From Larix sibirica (taxonomy: Eukaryota; Streptophyta; Pinopsida; Pinales; Pinaceae), in contig NWUY0303934641.1 in the NCBI GenBank assembly GCA_004151065.3, positions 1 through 14,148 on the forward strand: DNA of 14,148 bases, given 5' to 3'. The notes under the pieces were generated by a model that saw only the letters and a list, made by a program, of their open reading frames with translations, did not search any database and was not told the DNA's origin. The position numbers were made by a program, and so were the translations under genes. Of this stretch, positions 1-9,102 are shown one piece after another. Positions within the stretch are counted from its first letter, which is position 1. Each line of letters opens with the position of its first letter.

Positions 1-624
1 ATTCTCAAGTGTTCTTCATGTTCTTGTTCATTCTTCGAGTAAATCAATATGTCATCAATAAAAACCAAGACAAACTTGTCCAAGTATTGGTTGAAAATGT
101 TATTCATCATGCACATGAAGGTTGTAGGTGCATTAGTCAGGCCAAATGGCATCACTACAAACTCGTAGTGGCCATATCTAGTTCAGAAAGTAGCCTTATT
201 TATGTCCTCCTCTAATATTATCACTTGATGATAACTAGATCTTAATTCAATCTTAGAGAATACTTTGGCTCCTTCGACTCAATCAAACAAGTCATCTATT
301 CTAGGTAATATATACATGTTCTTAATGGTCAACTTGTTGAGTTGTCTACAATCGATACACATCCTCATGGTACTGTCTTTCTTTTCACAAACATAATAGG
401 TGCTCCCCAAGGAGACACACTTGGTCTAATATTCCCTTTGTCAATCAAGTCTTGTAGTTGAATCTTGAGTTCAACTAACTCGGGTGTGCTCATGCGGTAA
501 GGTGCTTTAGAAACGAGCACAACTCCCAACACCAAATTTTTAAAGAAATTTAAGTCTCGCGTAGGTGGTAACTAGGTATTTCTTCAGGAAACACATATTT
601 GAACTCTGCTAAGATAGGAAAGTC
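1..624 (-). pseudogene. Reverse transcriptase domain of the Ty3/gypsy pol, broken and partial
   Basis: RNA-dependent DNA polymerase that would copy element RNA into cDNA. A linker with DFPILAEF and VFPEEIPS (about 624-560) leads to [13 protein letters not shown] (about 505-465) and [13 protein letters not shown] (about 420-380). After a frame change near 376 come [27 protein letters not shown] (about 262-224), [20 protein letters not shown] and FIDDILIYS (about 65-35). The second and third catalytic aspartates (the DD at 56-51) are present. The first, normally Asp in the FSKIDL-type motif, reads Glu (codon 248-246). In-frame TGA stops occur at 281-279 and 185-183, the latter where the family has Arg, so probably CGA to TGA. 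A TAA lies at the protease-linker boundary (625-627) and another near 550. The domain continues past position 1. Confidence 0.93.
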
Positions 625-1189
625 TTATATTCTCTTTTTTGTCTCTTCTACACAATTTTGAACATTTACTGCATAAAGCTTGGAACCCTTTCGTACACTT
701 CTCTTAAGTTGTAACGCTGAAATATGCCTAACTGATGTTTTTAAGCTAGGTAGGCCTTTTACAAAATTAGAGTTTCCTTTATTGTCTATGCATGTGAAGG
801 TATTTTCTAAACAACTCAAAATTATATGATGTATTTCTAACCAATCCATCCCGATTAGTACATCATAGGAGCCAAAAGGTAGAATATTTCAATTAGTCGC
901 AATGCCTAGACCATTCAAATTCAGAAAACAATCTTTTATCAACTCTGAAATTTTTCTCTTTATACTTGTGGCTAGTTGTACCAACCAAGGTTTATCATGT
1001 TTTCTTTTCATTAAATGACATTTTTCTACAATCTTTGGAGATATGTAACTATGACATGCTCTAAGATCAATTAAAACAAAAACATGATGTGCATAAATTT
1101 TACCTTCTATTTTCAATCATAAAGGGTTGGTAATCAGCTTGTCGATCTTCAAGTGTTGCACAAATCCTTGGAGTTTTGGCCATGTCACC
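625..1189 (-). pseudogene. Retropepsin-like aspartic protease of the Ty3/gypsy polyprotein, broken
   Basis: Protease that would cut the gag-pol polyprotein. It begins with GDMAKTPRICATLEDRQADY (from about 1189) in one frame, then shifts near 1112 into the frame reading KIEGKIYAHHVFVLIDLRAC, HSYISPKIVEKC and, further on, SYDVLIGMDWLEIHHIIL and ISALQLKRSVRKGSKLYAV. This order (active-site strand, then the IGMDWL motif before the ALQ segment) is standard for plant Ty3/gypsy proteases. The active-site Asp-Ser/Thr-Gly triplet reads Asp-Leu-Arg, which should abolish activity. TGA stops lie at 1119-1117, just before the shifted frame, and at 891-889 between LGIATN and NILPFGSYD. The two halves on either side of the 889 stop are in the same frame. 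Confidence 0.88.
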
Positions 1190-2672
1190 AACAAAACATG
1201 TCTTCTTGTAAATTATTCAAAATTTTACCTTTCTGGTTAGGACAATCCTTGAGGTAGTGAGGTCCCTGACAATCCCAACATTTTACTATTTTCGGAACTG
1301 TTCTATTTCTGGGAAACGTTGCTAGTGTGTTCCCGCATTGAGCTATAATATTGGACTGATACTCATTTTTGCTAACAATTTTAGTATTTTGGAAATTTCT
1401 GTTGTTTGGAAATCTATTATACTGATTTCTCCGCGAAGGTGGCCTTCAACCTTTCTTTCTTCGGTCAACAAACATCTTTTTTAGATCACGAACATTATGT
1501 TTATTGTCAGATAAGTTTTGTCTATGTTCGTAACACAGTCTTGCTTTGTATAGAGCTTCGTCTAATGTTTTGGGTGTATCAAACTCTATCTTGTTTGAAT
1601 AGTGGGTAGGTAGACAAATCAAGAATCTTTGTCTTTTGATCTTTTCCTTACTATGTAAGGAACATAGTGTAGCGGTTCTAAGAATTTGTTAATTAGTCTG
1701 TCCATGTTCATGGACCCCATTTTCATCTCATGAAATTCCTTGATTTTCCTGTTATAGAATCTCTCGGATAAGTACTTCTCTTTAAACAAATGCTTAAATT
1801 TAGACCATTCAATTTTACTTTCTTTCAAGCCTTTTGTAAGTTTGAGATCTCTCCATCAACATGAATTATTTTCGTTGAGGTTGTAAATAGCCAAATGAGC
1901 CTTCAACTCACTTGGAAAGGCATACACTGAGAAGTACTTGAACATTCCAAGCAACCACTCTTCTGCTTTTTCACCAGACTCTAATTCACCATCAAAGGTT
2001 GGGGCCTTGATCTTTTTAAATTCTCCTTGTAGTCATGTACTATGTGAGTGTTTAGACTTTTTCTTATGTTGGGGAGAGGATGATGTGTCAGAAGAACTAC
2101 TTCCCGAACCTTACATTTTGTTCCTAGAAGAAGAATCAGATCCAGAATACTTGGATTCTATTTCTTAACTCTAATTTATTTTCTCAGTATTATGTCCTTT
2201 CACTACATTACTTTATGTAAGTGCTGGTTGATTTTTCATTTCGATTAAATTTTGCAATAGGACAACATTCAAATCCTGTTGTTCTTTCCTATATTTCATG
2301 TTATCAACTTTGAAACTTTGAAGCTCCTCTCTTAAACTTTGCATAATTTTCAGTATTTGAGAAGTGGTAACAATTTGTTGTTCACCATTTAAACTAATCC
2401 AGATTTCACCTTCTTGTTTGGGTGGGTTAATATGGCCTTGTTGGCTATAAGTTCCTACAACACTCATTATTTTCTTAGTTTTGGTTTAGATGCCTTTGAT
2501 TTTGTAGCTGATCTACTATCTCTTCCTTGTTAGCCAAAGCTTCCTAAGTCCTTTCAAATTCAACTCTTGCTCTTGTTGTGTCTAAAGCCAAGTTGAATAG
2601 TTGCCTAGAAATCGAGTTTTGATTTCCTAAATTGTTTGGCAGATTTAGTTGCATTTGTCTAGGCAACGTCAT
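1190..2672 (-). pseudogene. Gag of the Ty3/gypsy element, broken
   Basis: Structural capsid/nucleocapsid protein. The likely start is the ATG at 2672 (MTLPRQMQLNLPNNLGNQ), about 95 bases downstream of the primer-binding site. This first frame has a TAG at 2546-2544 and a TAA at 2477-2475. The next frame is open from 2467 to 2213 and resumes past further stops. Capsid signatures of the Retrotrans_gag family are FKKIKAPTFDGE (about 2015), AEEWLLGMFKYF (1966-1931), SELKAHLAIYNLNEN, EWSKFKHLFKEKYLSERFYN and KIKEFHEMKMGSM (about 1740). A frame change near 1650 leads to KEKIKRQRFLICLP, then KALYKARLCYE-type sequence (read as EALYKARLCYEHRQN), a basic tail and the zinc knuckle. In-frame stops include 2215, about 2164, 2116 and 2036, about 1855 (a Trp position) and 1448-1446. 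Confidence 0.9.
1242..1280 (-). other. Gag zinc-knuckle motif (CX2CX3HX4C)
   Basis: The minus-strand translation reads CWDCQGPHYLKDC, a nucleocapsid zinc knuckle that binds element RNA. The spacing between the second Cys and the His is three residues, not the four of the classical CX2CX4HX4C knuckle. A run with this shorter spacing and a GPHY core is, as far as I recall, usual in one group of plant Ty3/gypsy gags, so it is probably ancestral and not a deletion. All four ligands are intact although the gene around them is broken. Confidence 0.85.
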
Positions 2673-2766
2673 CTACTACCTAATGTGCAAAACAGTTTGT
2701 TTGTTAGTGCAATTTTCAAGATTAATTTTTTATTTGTGGATAAGCCCATACACCGCAAAGTGTTGC

Positions 2767-2784
2767 AACCTTGCTCTAATACCA
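2767..2784 (-). other. Primer-binding site for initiator tRNA-Met
   Basis: The minus strand reads TGGTATTAGAGCAAGGTT, which matches the complement of the 3' end of plant initiator tRNA-Met at 16 of 18 positions by my reading. This is where the tRNA would prime minus-strand cDNA synthesis. It sits about 95 bases upstream of the gag ATG and directly next to the expected LTR edge, which fixes the orientation and the left boundary of the LTR. Confidence 0.85.
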
Positions 2785-2786
2785 TT

Positions 2787-3088
2787 CGTAACGACTCAAA
2801 AAACATACCATTTTTTAAAAAAACATTATAAATTGACAAATATTCATTAATTTTACTAACACACTCCATGGTGCAATTAAGAATATCATAACTTTTTAAA
2901 CATTTATCATTATTAATATATTGTCTTTATGATTGTTTGGTACTTTGACTAGAATCTAATTCCTTGGTTTCATTGCTGAAGAGGAGATCAAAACTTTTCA
3001 CTATGGCTTGTTAATTAAACTTGGAAATTCCTAAAATAGAATATTAACTCTGTGATTGTACACCATCCATTAATTATTTAACCCCAAT
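2787..3088 (-). repeat. Probable 3' part of the element's 5' LTR; outer boundary unknown
   Basis: In the minus sense, the sequence just upstream of the primer-binding site ends GAGTCGTTACG, two bases before it. This resembles the GGGTCGTTACA-type LTR ends of plant gypsy elements with the final CA mutated to CG. The AT-rich sequence beyond it (2798-3088) is what an LTR U5/R region would look like, but I find no matching 5' LTR terminus on the right, and the second LTR is outside the window. The feature is cut here at the microsatellite for convenience; the real LTR may be longer or interrupted. Confidence 0.4.
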
Positions 3089-3131
3089 TCTCTCTCTCTC
3101 TCTCTCTCTCTCTGTATATATATATATATAT
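3089..3131. repeat. Compound (TC)n-(TA)n microsatellite
   Basis: About 12 uninterrupted TC units (3089-3113) run directly into about 8 TA units (3115-3131). This is a simple-sequence repeat with no coding content, and its length is likely to vary between individuals. Confidence 0.97.
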
Positions 3132-4620
3132 GATTTTGAGTCATACCCAACGACCTATAGTCGGGATCTGCCATGCGTAATATATAAAGGATTAATGTTT
3201 ATTATTAAGGGGTTGCCAACAACTACATTGTTGTGGCCCCATGCATCTGTATTAATTCAACATTGATGGCAGGTTGAACATATCCATAACCAAAGGAACG
3301 AATGATGTGAGGAGGGTTGAGGGACCTCCCTAGCGACCACAACTTTAGTCCCCATGGTAAACAAATTAAGTAGTGAATCAGATCCATACCACTATCCTTA
3401 ACCAAAGTTTGTAATCTCCAACCAAGTGATCCAACCGCCGGAGTAAATGTGATATCGACTTGACAGTCGTTCGACTGACTGAGGTGTGGGGTATGTAGAT
3501 TGCTAGACAACACTTGACCCTTTGTACATTTATTTTAAATGTAAGGTATTATGTGCATTGATTCAATCACTCTCTAGTTCTGTCTGGAACCCTCTCTCGT
3601 TCTCATATTTGCTTGTTGAGAGGAGATGGGCTTTGCCCCTGTATTTCACGAGATGGGAGCTCGACTCCACCTCGACGTTAATGGCTTCCTCTATGAAATA
3701 TTGAGTTATTATCCCTCCGTGGATTCAATGCACATTAATGGTTTGACTAGGTGGATTGAAGAACACCGACCCAGTTGATATTGTTTGGGAGTTTTGTGCA
3801 TACCCAATACAATTTACACTTCGACAGTTATGGAATGCCCAAGCTATAGGCTTACAAATTTATCACTACTAAGACACATTACCAAGTTTAAGGTGTATTT
3901 TCATGTTAGAGTTTACATTATTTAACAGTTTCACAACCATATTTGGATATACTAACCATTGTCGCTGTTGTGATTGTTTTGCAGAGGTCATGGCTTCATA
4001 GCTTGCACACCATAACTTCCATGGGAAGACTAGTGAAGGCTCTAAGTAAGATAGCCTTTCGTCCAATCTTTGACAGAGATACCCTTGGGCTTTCGAACTA
4101 ATACTTCGTGCTAAGGAATTTGGTGGAAAGATGGACATGGCTATGCCATTTCCTGACTGTTGTAAACGTGTGTTAGCTATGGCGACATGACCTTGGTCCT
4201 GGTTGTTATTAAGAGATTTTAAATGAATTAATAAGGGATTATGTGCTATGTTTGTTTCCTATTGATTGAATCTTGTGTTTAAAATGTATATATGGTTACT
4301 CTGTCTATAATATTGCATTGTTTATTTGTATAAATTGTGGATGCAAGTCCAAGACTCGACCCCAAGTCCTGTCATGTACATGCGTTGGTCTTTGTTACAA
4401 TATATTTGATTGAGAAAGTGGAAGGCAGCTCCTTTGGGGTTCGACCTCTATATCTATCGATTTGGTTTATATTTACATACATAATGTTTTATATATGCAC
4501 TTGTATTGTGGCTTGTTTATTTAGTAGAGGGCGTAGCCCAAATTCGACCCTGAGTCCAGTCTTGGGTTTGTTATGCATATACATTATTATGGTTATAGTT
4601 TGAACAATGTATCATAGCTA
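3132..4620. other. Intergenic stretch without a recognisable gene; recurring hairpin motif
   Basis: Minus-strand open stretches at 3223-3513 (96 codons) and 3869-4138 (89 codons), and a plus-strand one at 4337-4603, contain no domain I recognise and no consistent frame beyond their ends. The base composition is richer than the AT-rich block to the right. GGGCTTTGCCC (3628-3638) and GGGCGTAGCCC (4529-4539) are each followed by a TCGACTCC/TCGACCC-type segment. CGACCCCAAGTCC (about 4358) and CGACCCTGAGTCC (about 4545) are also near-repeats. This is probably degraded repetitive DNA, possibly LTR- or SINE-derived. Confidence 0.5.
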
Positions 4621-6290
4621 TTTTATCTTATTCTTAAACCATTTGGTGAGTTTAAGAATCGTATATATAATGTTTACATATCTATTGTCTTAGCATTAAT
4701 GTTTACATGTTTTGAGTCTTTTATCTTGATGTGCAATGTATCTCTAGAGTTTATGTATTTGTTATCTCCATTGTATAAATAATGAAGTGATTCAGTTCAA
4801 CCCTATCAGGTTTTGACCAGTGGTCTGTTATAATATATCGTTCATTTTTAGTAACCGATGTGTATAAATATAGTGTTGATGTAATACAAGAGTAGCCCCC
4901 GAGCTCGCCCTTGATTGTATATACCTGTGTTTTTTTACAATGTATGTTTCCTTATTTATGGTAGATAAAATCATTGCTTATTATAAATATAATTTTATAT
5001 TAATAACACATGCGTATGCACATAGAGTTAAGGGCTTATCCCGAGAATCAAATCCCTTCTCTATCATACTTCTGCTATTAAAATGAGAGATTTCTCTGGT
5101 AGGGTTTTAAACCCGTGATAAGTAAATAATAATGATAATATGTATAATATTAACAGTTCATATAAGGTTTATCATTTCAATTTATTCAATAGATAGAATA
5201 ATTATAAATTATAAATTTTATGTTTATGAATAAGTCTCGAAATACATTTAGAAAAGAATGCATAAATAATTTTATTCAGATGGTAAGAAATAATCTACCT
5301 TTCTATTGCAATAGGAGAAGTGATAAAAGAAATAATAGATGTTATCGGTCTATTTGTAATATAATGAGCAGACTTATTTTGTAGATAAACTCTAAAAGAT
5401 ACGATAGTCATAATACTGAAATAAATCAGATAAATAGTAATTACTTCTTGATTTTTACTTTCAGACTAGCTAAATACGAATGAGTAATAACAATAAACTA
5501 TAATACTACTAATAAAAATTCCATTTTTCAGCTACAAATTTGTAGAATTTCAAGACAATAAAATCTTTGGAAGTATAAATAAAATTAATAATTAGTAGCT
5601 ATAAATTTTTAGGATATTTTTACCAAGACTGTTAGAATACTCTAATTGATAAGTTTGCAAATCTTTGCTATCTAAAATATTATACAAAACAACAAAATAG
5701 TAATAATATTAACTTTTAAATGAACATAACCATAAATATTAAATGAACATAATGAAGTAAATACTTATCTGGCTTGACCAACCGAGCCACACCAGGCTTA
5801 CTAACAGATAATGACTTAGGGAATGTGTGAATGTGTGAATCTTTCTTAAGTAGGCTTGCCATTAGGATCTCTTTAATCATCTGCAATGGCTCTTATATAA
5901 AATTCCTTCACCAAAACTAGGATATCACATCAAAACCTAAAAACACATTTGGGATGGCCACAAACAAATACAATTTGGGAAAAATGAGTGCGCAATAGGA
6001 AAGTTGGGCTGGACCTATAGTATGGTAATGGGCATATTTGCCTCATGCAGTCTCCCTTATCTATTGTTCACTCATTACTTCTTTACCAGTTTTACAGGAT
6101 GTTTTAAGTTTCTTTGGATTATTTTTCTCTCTCAGTAGAATTAGACATTCTTAGAAATTCATGAACAACCTCTTTCCTCTCTTTCTCCTCTTTTATCTTT
6201 TCTTTGTTTAGACAAAATAGTTAGGTAGGGTTCACTTTTTAATTTCTCACATTTCTTTAATTTATAATTCATTATTTTTCCCCGGATTGG
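4621..6290. other. AT-rich intergenic sequence, no gene seen
   Basis: Strongly AT-rich with stops in all frames and no motif of any protein family. Small items are another copy of the hairpin-type motif, GGGCTTATCCC at 5032-5042, and a short 8-bp-period tandem (GAATGTGT twice plus GAAT) at 5821-5840. I see no promoter or RNA gene that I can support. Confidence 0.6.
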
Positions 6291-7243
6291 GTTACAAGTA
6301 GGCAATTAAGGGACATTAACGTTGATGAGATGGAGGGAGGTTGAGTGGTGACACAGGTGGACATGAAGAATTTACTACGTCCACATCTCGAGGCTTGAAG
6401 GACCATCTCAATGCGGCTACATTTACTCTACACTCGTGACGGAGGGTGAAAAGACACCAGGACATGGAGGTGGGGTTTTAAATAGACTCACGTACTCATT
6501 ACAAACTATACACTCCCCAACTGATAACTATCTCAGGTGGGACGATCTCAATCCCTGCGAGGTCTGTGCTACCTTAAGTATGGCGAGAGAGAGGCAACGA
6601 GCTCCCTACAGAAGAGGTCGCCCGAGCTAGCGGCATGGTAGAGGCTCTAATGAGGCTGGAATTGCGTTTCATCTCGGCTCCATGACCGTCAGCCCGCTGG
6701 ACATCCACCATCAAATTTGAGTCCTAGAAGAAGATACATAGACTCACCTGAAGGAATTGGAGTACAGGGTTCAAATTGTGATCGATTGGTGTGCAAATAT
6801 CGCAGAGATTTTTCATCAATCCTCTCCACTCCTAGCTGTAGTGGTGGAACCAGAGGCGATAAATGAAAATATGGCAGAAGTGACCATGCAGATTAATCCA
6901 AAGGTGGAGCAAGTGGGAACCAATGCTGGTGCAGGCAAGAGAGACGCCCCATATGATAGTCGATAGAGGGAGATAAAAGAGGATTCACAACAGCAAAAGC
7001 AGAGAACGGAGTTGGATAGTTTAGAATGATCTCGCCCATGATGAACAACAATCGTTTTCTTGGTTTGGTCTGAACAACTCGGTTTCTTTTGGTCCTTCTT
7101 CATCTCGGAATTTTAAATGTCCTGTATAGTCTTATATACTCTGAATAGTTTTCCGGCTCTAAATCACCCATATGCATGGTGCATTATAATCAATTTTGAT
7201 ATAGAAGACTGAACAAAGACCAATGATGATCTTATTAGCTACG
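6291..7243 (+). other. Less AT-rich stretch with broken plus-strand frames; possible retroelement remnant
   Basis: Plus-strand open stretches at 6436-6630 (64 codons) and 6757-6966 (69 codons) lie in a segment richer in G and C than its flanks. The second includes KELEYRVQIVIDW upstream of and through its start, and the same frame past its stop reads QQQKQRTELDSLE, which has a heptad-like, coiled-coil look. A Gln/Glu-rich coiled coil occurs in some gag proteins, but no zinc knuckle, protease or polymerase follows and I recognise no family. It could equally be a decayed host gene or a non-autonomous element interior. No function is assigned. Confidence 0.25.
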
Positions 7244-7411
7244 AGCCTGGGTGTTTCTCCATCTTGGAGGCCCAATGCATACCTTTAGAGCTTTTTGTGC
7301 TTGTTTTGTCAAATATAAGCCCATGTGTTTCTCCATTTGGGAGGCCTAATGCAACTTTAATTTTGTTTTCCAACCTGACTGTTTCTCCTAGAGGGAGGCT
7401 TAGTACAGACC
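7244..7411 (+). repeat. Three degenerate tandem copies of a TGTTTCTCC...GGAGGC motif
   Basis: Related segments begin at about 7244, 7318 and 7373. Each contains (G/C)TGTTTCTCC, 4-6 variable bases, GGAGGC and then a T/C-A-TG/TA-CA tail (AATGCATAC, AATGCAAC, AGTACAGAC). The offsets are about 74 and 55 bp, so copy ends have been lost. The plus-strand sequence after them (TCTCTATGTAAATCTTTTGTAATTC) resembles a transcript 3' end. Repeated modules of this kind are seen in the transcribed part of some plant LTRs. The minus-strand open stretch at 7239-7490 overlaps them and has no recognised domain. Confidence 0.6.
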
Positions 7412-9060
7412 TGGCTTGTATCTCTATGTAAATCTTTTGTAATTCTAATGTAAGTGTTAATTTACAAAAAGAAATCATTATTTTTCTCAAACTTAACGTT
7501 AATTTATCTTCTTAAGTTTTATTTACTCTTTTAAGTCATATCCCCTAGTAATCTTGGTCCCTCATTTAAGAAGTTGGATGCCAACAATATAATCATATCA
7601 CTTTAGTCATATAAAGTGTTATTTTGTCCATGATTCCTAGAGTTACAACTCTATCATCAAATATAGGTTCAAGTCCTCTTGACTTATTCAAAATATGTTC
7701 AAGTCCTCTTGACTTATTCAATAGGGTTACAACTTTGGGACATTACAATTTCTTAAGTAATTGTTGGAGTCCAAGCACATATTGATATGCTGAAAATAAA
7801 TCTCTAATAGATGAAATGGAATTTTTGGAAGAAAAAAATGCTAAGTAAGCTATGCATTAATGACTTGCATACTAGTAAATGGATCATTGTGTATGGTACT
7901 AAAAAATAGTAACTAGAAGCCTCCTAAATGCAAGCATCCAACCTGCAAGATGATAGACATCCCTATAATGTTTGCAGCTTAAGAACCCCAAAATTGAAGC
8001 CCATCTTCCTTTAGATCACCATTGGTTTCATTGAAAAAAGTAGATACATGTAGTAAAACTTTAAGCCCATATCAACAAACTATATATCCATAGTTATCAA
8101 TCTCACAAATTAGATGTTTTATAACTACAAAAATATCCAATCCAAAAAAAAAAAAATAGGGAGTTTAATGGGGAGGGTGACCACAACCAATGATAGTAAC
8201 TTGTTTTTCTTGTGAGAAAGACCAAGCTAAATAGACTCTAGGGATGATGAACAACCCTTTGTTATCATACTTCATATGATTTTGATTTACATTCCAAATA
8301 AAAAATCAATTCCTTTCCCAATGCCATTGATTCATTAATGATGCAAATGAGTAATAGATCAAAGAACCACGGGCTTCTATTATACAGAGGAATTCTTGAT
8401 AAATTCTCGATATCTTTATTACTATTTCTACTTTCATGCATATTTCTTAGGTTGCTTGTGCCTATGAAGCTACAAGTTTGGAAATTCATCTTAGTATTCA
8501 TGCATAAATGAAATTTTGGAAGAAACTATACTTGGCCATTTTATGAGTTTCAAAATGAAAATAAAGTTATATCTACTAAAATGATCCTCCTATGTAGATC
8601 ACCATCAAATGCTTCATAATTAATATCATTTGTGTTTGTGGGACTGCAATGTTGATTACCAATCTTAGCACTCTTTCTCAAATATCATCTCAAGACCTCT
8701 TTGGCATTCATCTCACACAATTGAACATGATTGCATAAAGCAATTTCAATTGCTTGAAGCTTCTCACTTTTGTAACTAAATGTTACCCAAAATTCACTAA
8801 CATTAATATTCAAAGTTTCTCTTCAAATTTTACCATGAAGAGAACATGAACTCATGGTCTAATGTCAAAATAAGGGGAAACACTTGGTGGTAGCCCATAA
8901 CTAAGTTGGCTATCACTTGGATCTTGTGATTACCTAGTCTAGCTATCATTAGGATTCTCATGCCACAATACCAACAATCATTTATGCTTTCGTGCATTTG
9001 ATACTTTGTACCAACACCTAGAGGTGCCATATTACCATTGATTACGAAATAAAAAAACTA
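7412..9060. other. AT-rich intergenic sequence, no recognisable gene
   Basis: No family motif is found on either strand. The minus-strand stretches at 8265-8501 (78 codons) and 8830-9030 (66 codons) have plausible amino-acid composition but end in stops with no continuation, and I cannot match them to any protein. The block contains the 30-bp-period direct repeat at 7667-7721 and a run of 13 A (about 8144-8156). Confidence 0.5.
7667..7721 (+). repeat. Two perfect 25-bp direct repeats, period 30 bp
   Basis: GTTCAAGTCCTCTTGACTTA plus five further bases occurs identically at 7667-7691 and 7697-7721. With the preceding G, the first copy matches the RNA polymerase III B-box consensus (GGTTCAAGTCC). 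Upstream, TAGAG and CTCTA can pair around a six-base TTACAA loop (about 7638-7653), somewhat like an anticodon arm. However, no A box, acceptor stem or T stem pairs convincingly, so this is not called as a tRNA. Confidence 0.9.
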
Positions 9061-9068
9061 TGAACAAT

Positions 9069-9102
9069 TATGGTTGCATTTCTCCTCTCGGAGAAAACCA
9101 TA
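9069..9102. repeat. Imperfect inverted repeat / hairpin
   Basis: TATGGT and TTTCTCC on the left pair with GGAGAAA and ACCATA on the right, giving 13 base pairs with a TGCA bulge and a four-base TCTC loop. It stands out in AT-rich sequence that is otherwise poor in structure. No poly-U tract follows on either side to suggest a terminator, and I know of no assigned role. Confidence 0.7.

Larger units (their letters stand above)
1..2786 (-). mobile_element. Decayed Ty3/gypsy LTR retrotransposon, 5' part, truncated by the window edge
   Basis: Read on the minus strand, from high to low coordinates, this stretch has the standard order of a plant Ty3/gypsy element: LTR edge, tRNA-iMet primer-binding site, gag with capsid motifs and a zinc knuckle, retropepsin, then reverse transcriptase. 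The rest of pol (RNase H, integrase) and the other LTR would lie beyond position 1. The reading frame changes about six times (near 2470, 1650, 1190, 1112, 530 and 376), and more than a dozen stops fall inside conserved stretches. Several stops are TGA where the family has Trp or Arg, as expected from cytosine deamination in methylated DNA. The copy cannot encode a polyprotein. The clade cannot be set because the integrase and any chromodomain are outside the window. Confidence 0.93.

Noticed and set aside
1406-1609. Plus-strand open frames within 1-2850 (9-215, 1406-1609, 1938-2168, 2632-2850)
   Set aside because: They are antisense shadows of the minus-strand gag-pol sequence, which carries the recognisable motifs.
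3223-3513. 96-codon minus-strand open frame (SLNPPHIIRSFGYGYVQPAI segment)
   Set aside because: Plausible composition, but no recognised family, no continuation in neighbouring frames and no gene context.
5770-5800. CTGGCTTGACCAACCGAGCC read as a tRNA-like fragment
   Set aside because: It has a tRNA-arm look, but no B box or cloverleaf can be built around it.
7638-7700. tRNA gene suggested by the B box and a small stem-loop
   Set aside because: No A box, acceptor stem or paired T stem, and the candidate anticodon loop has six bases, not seven.
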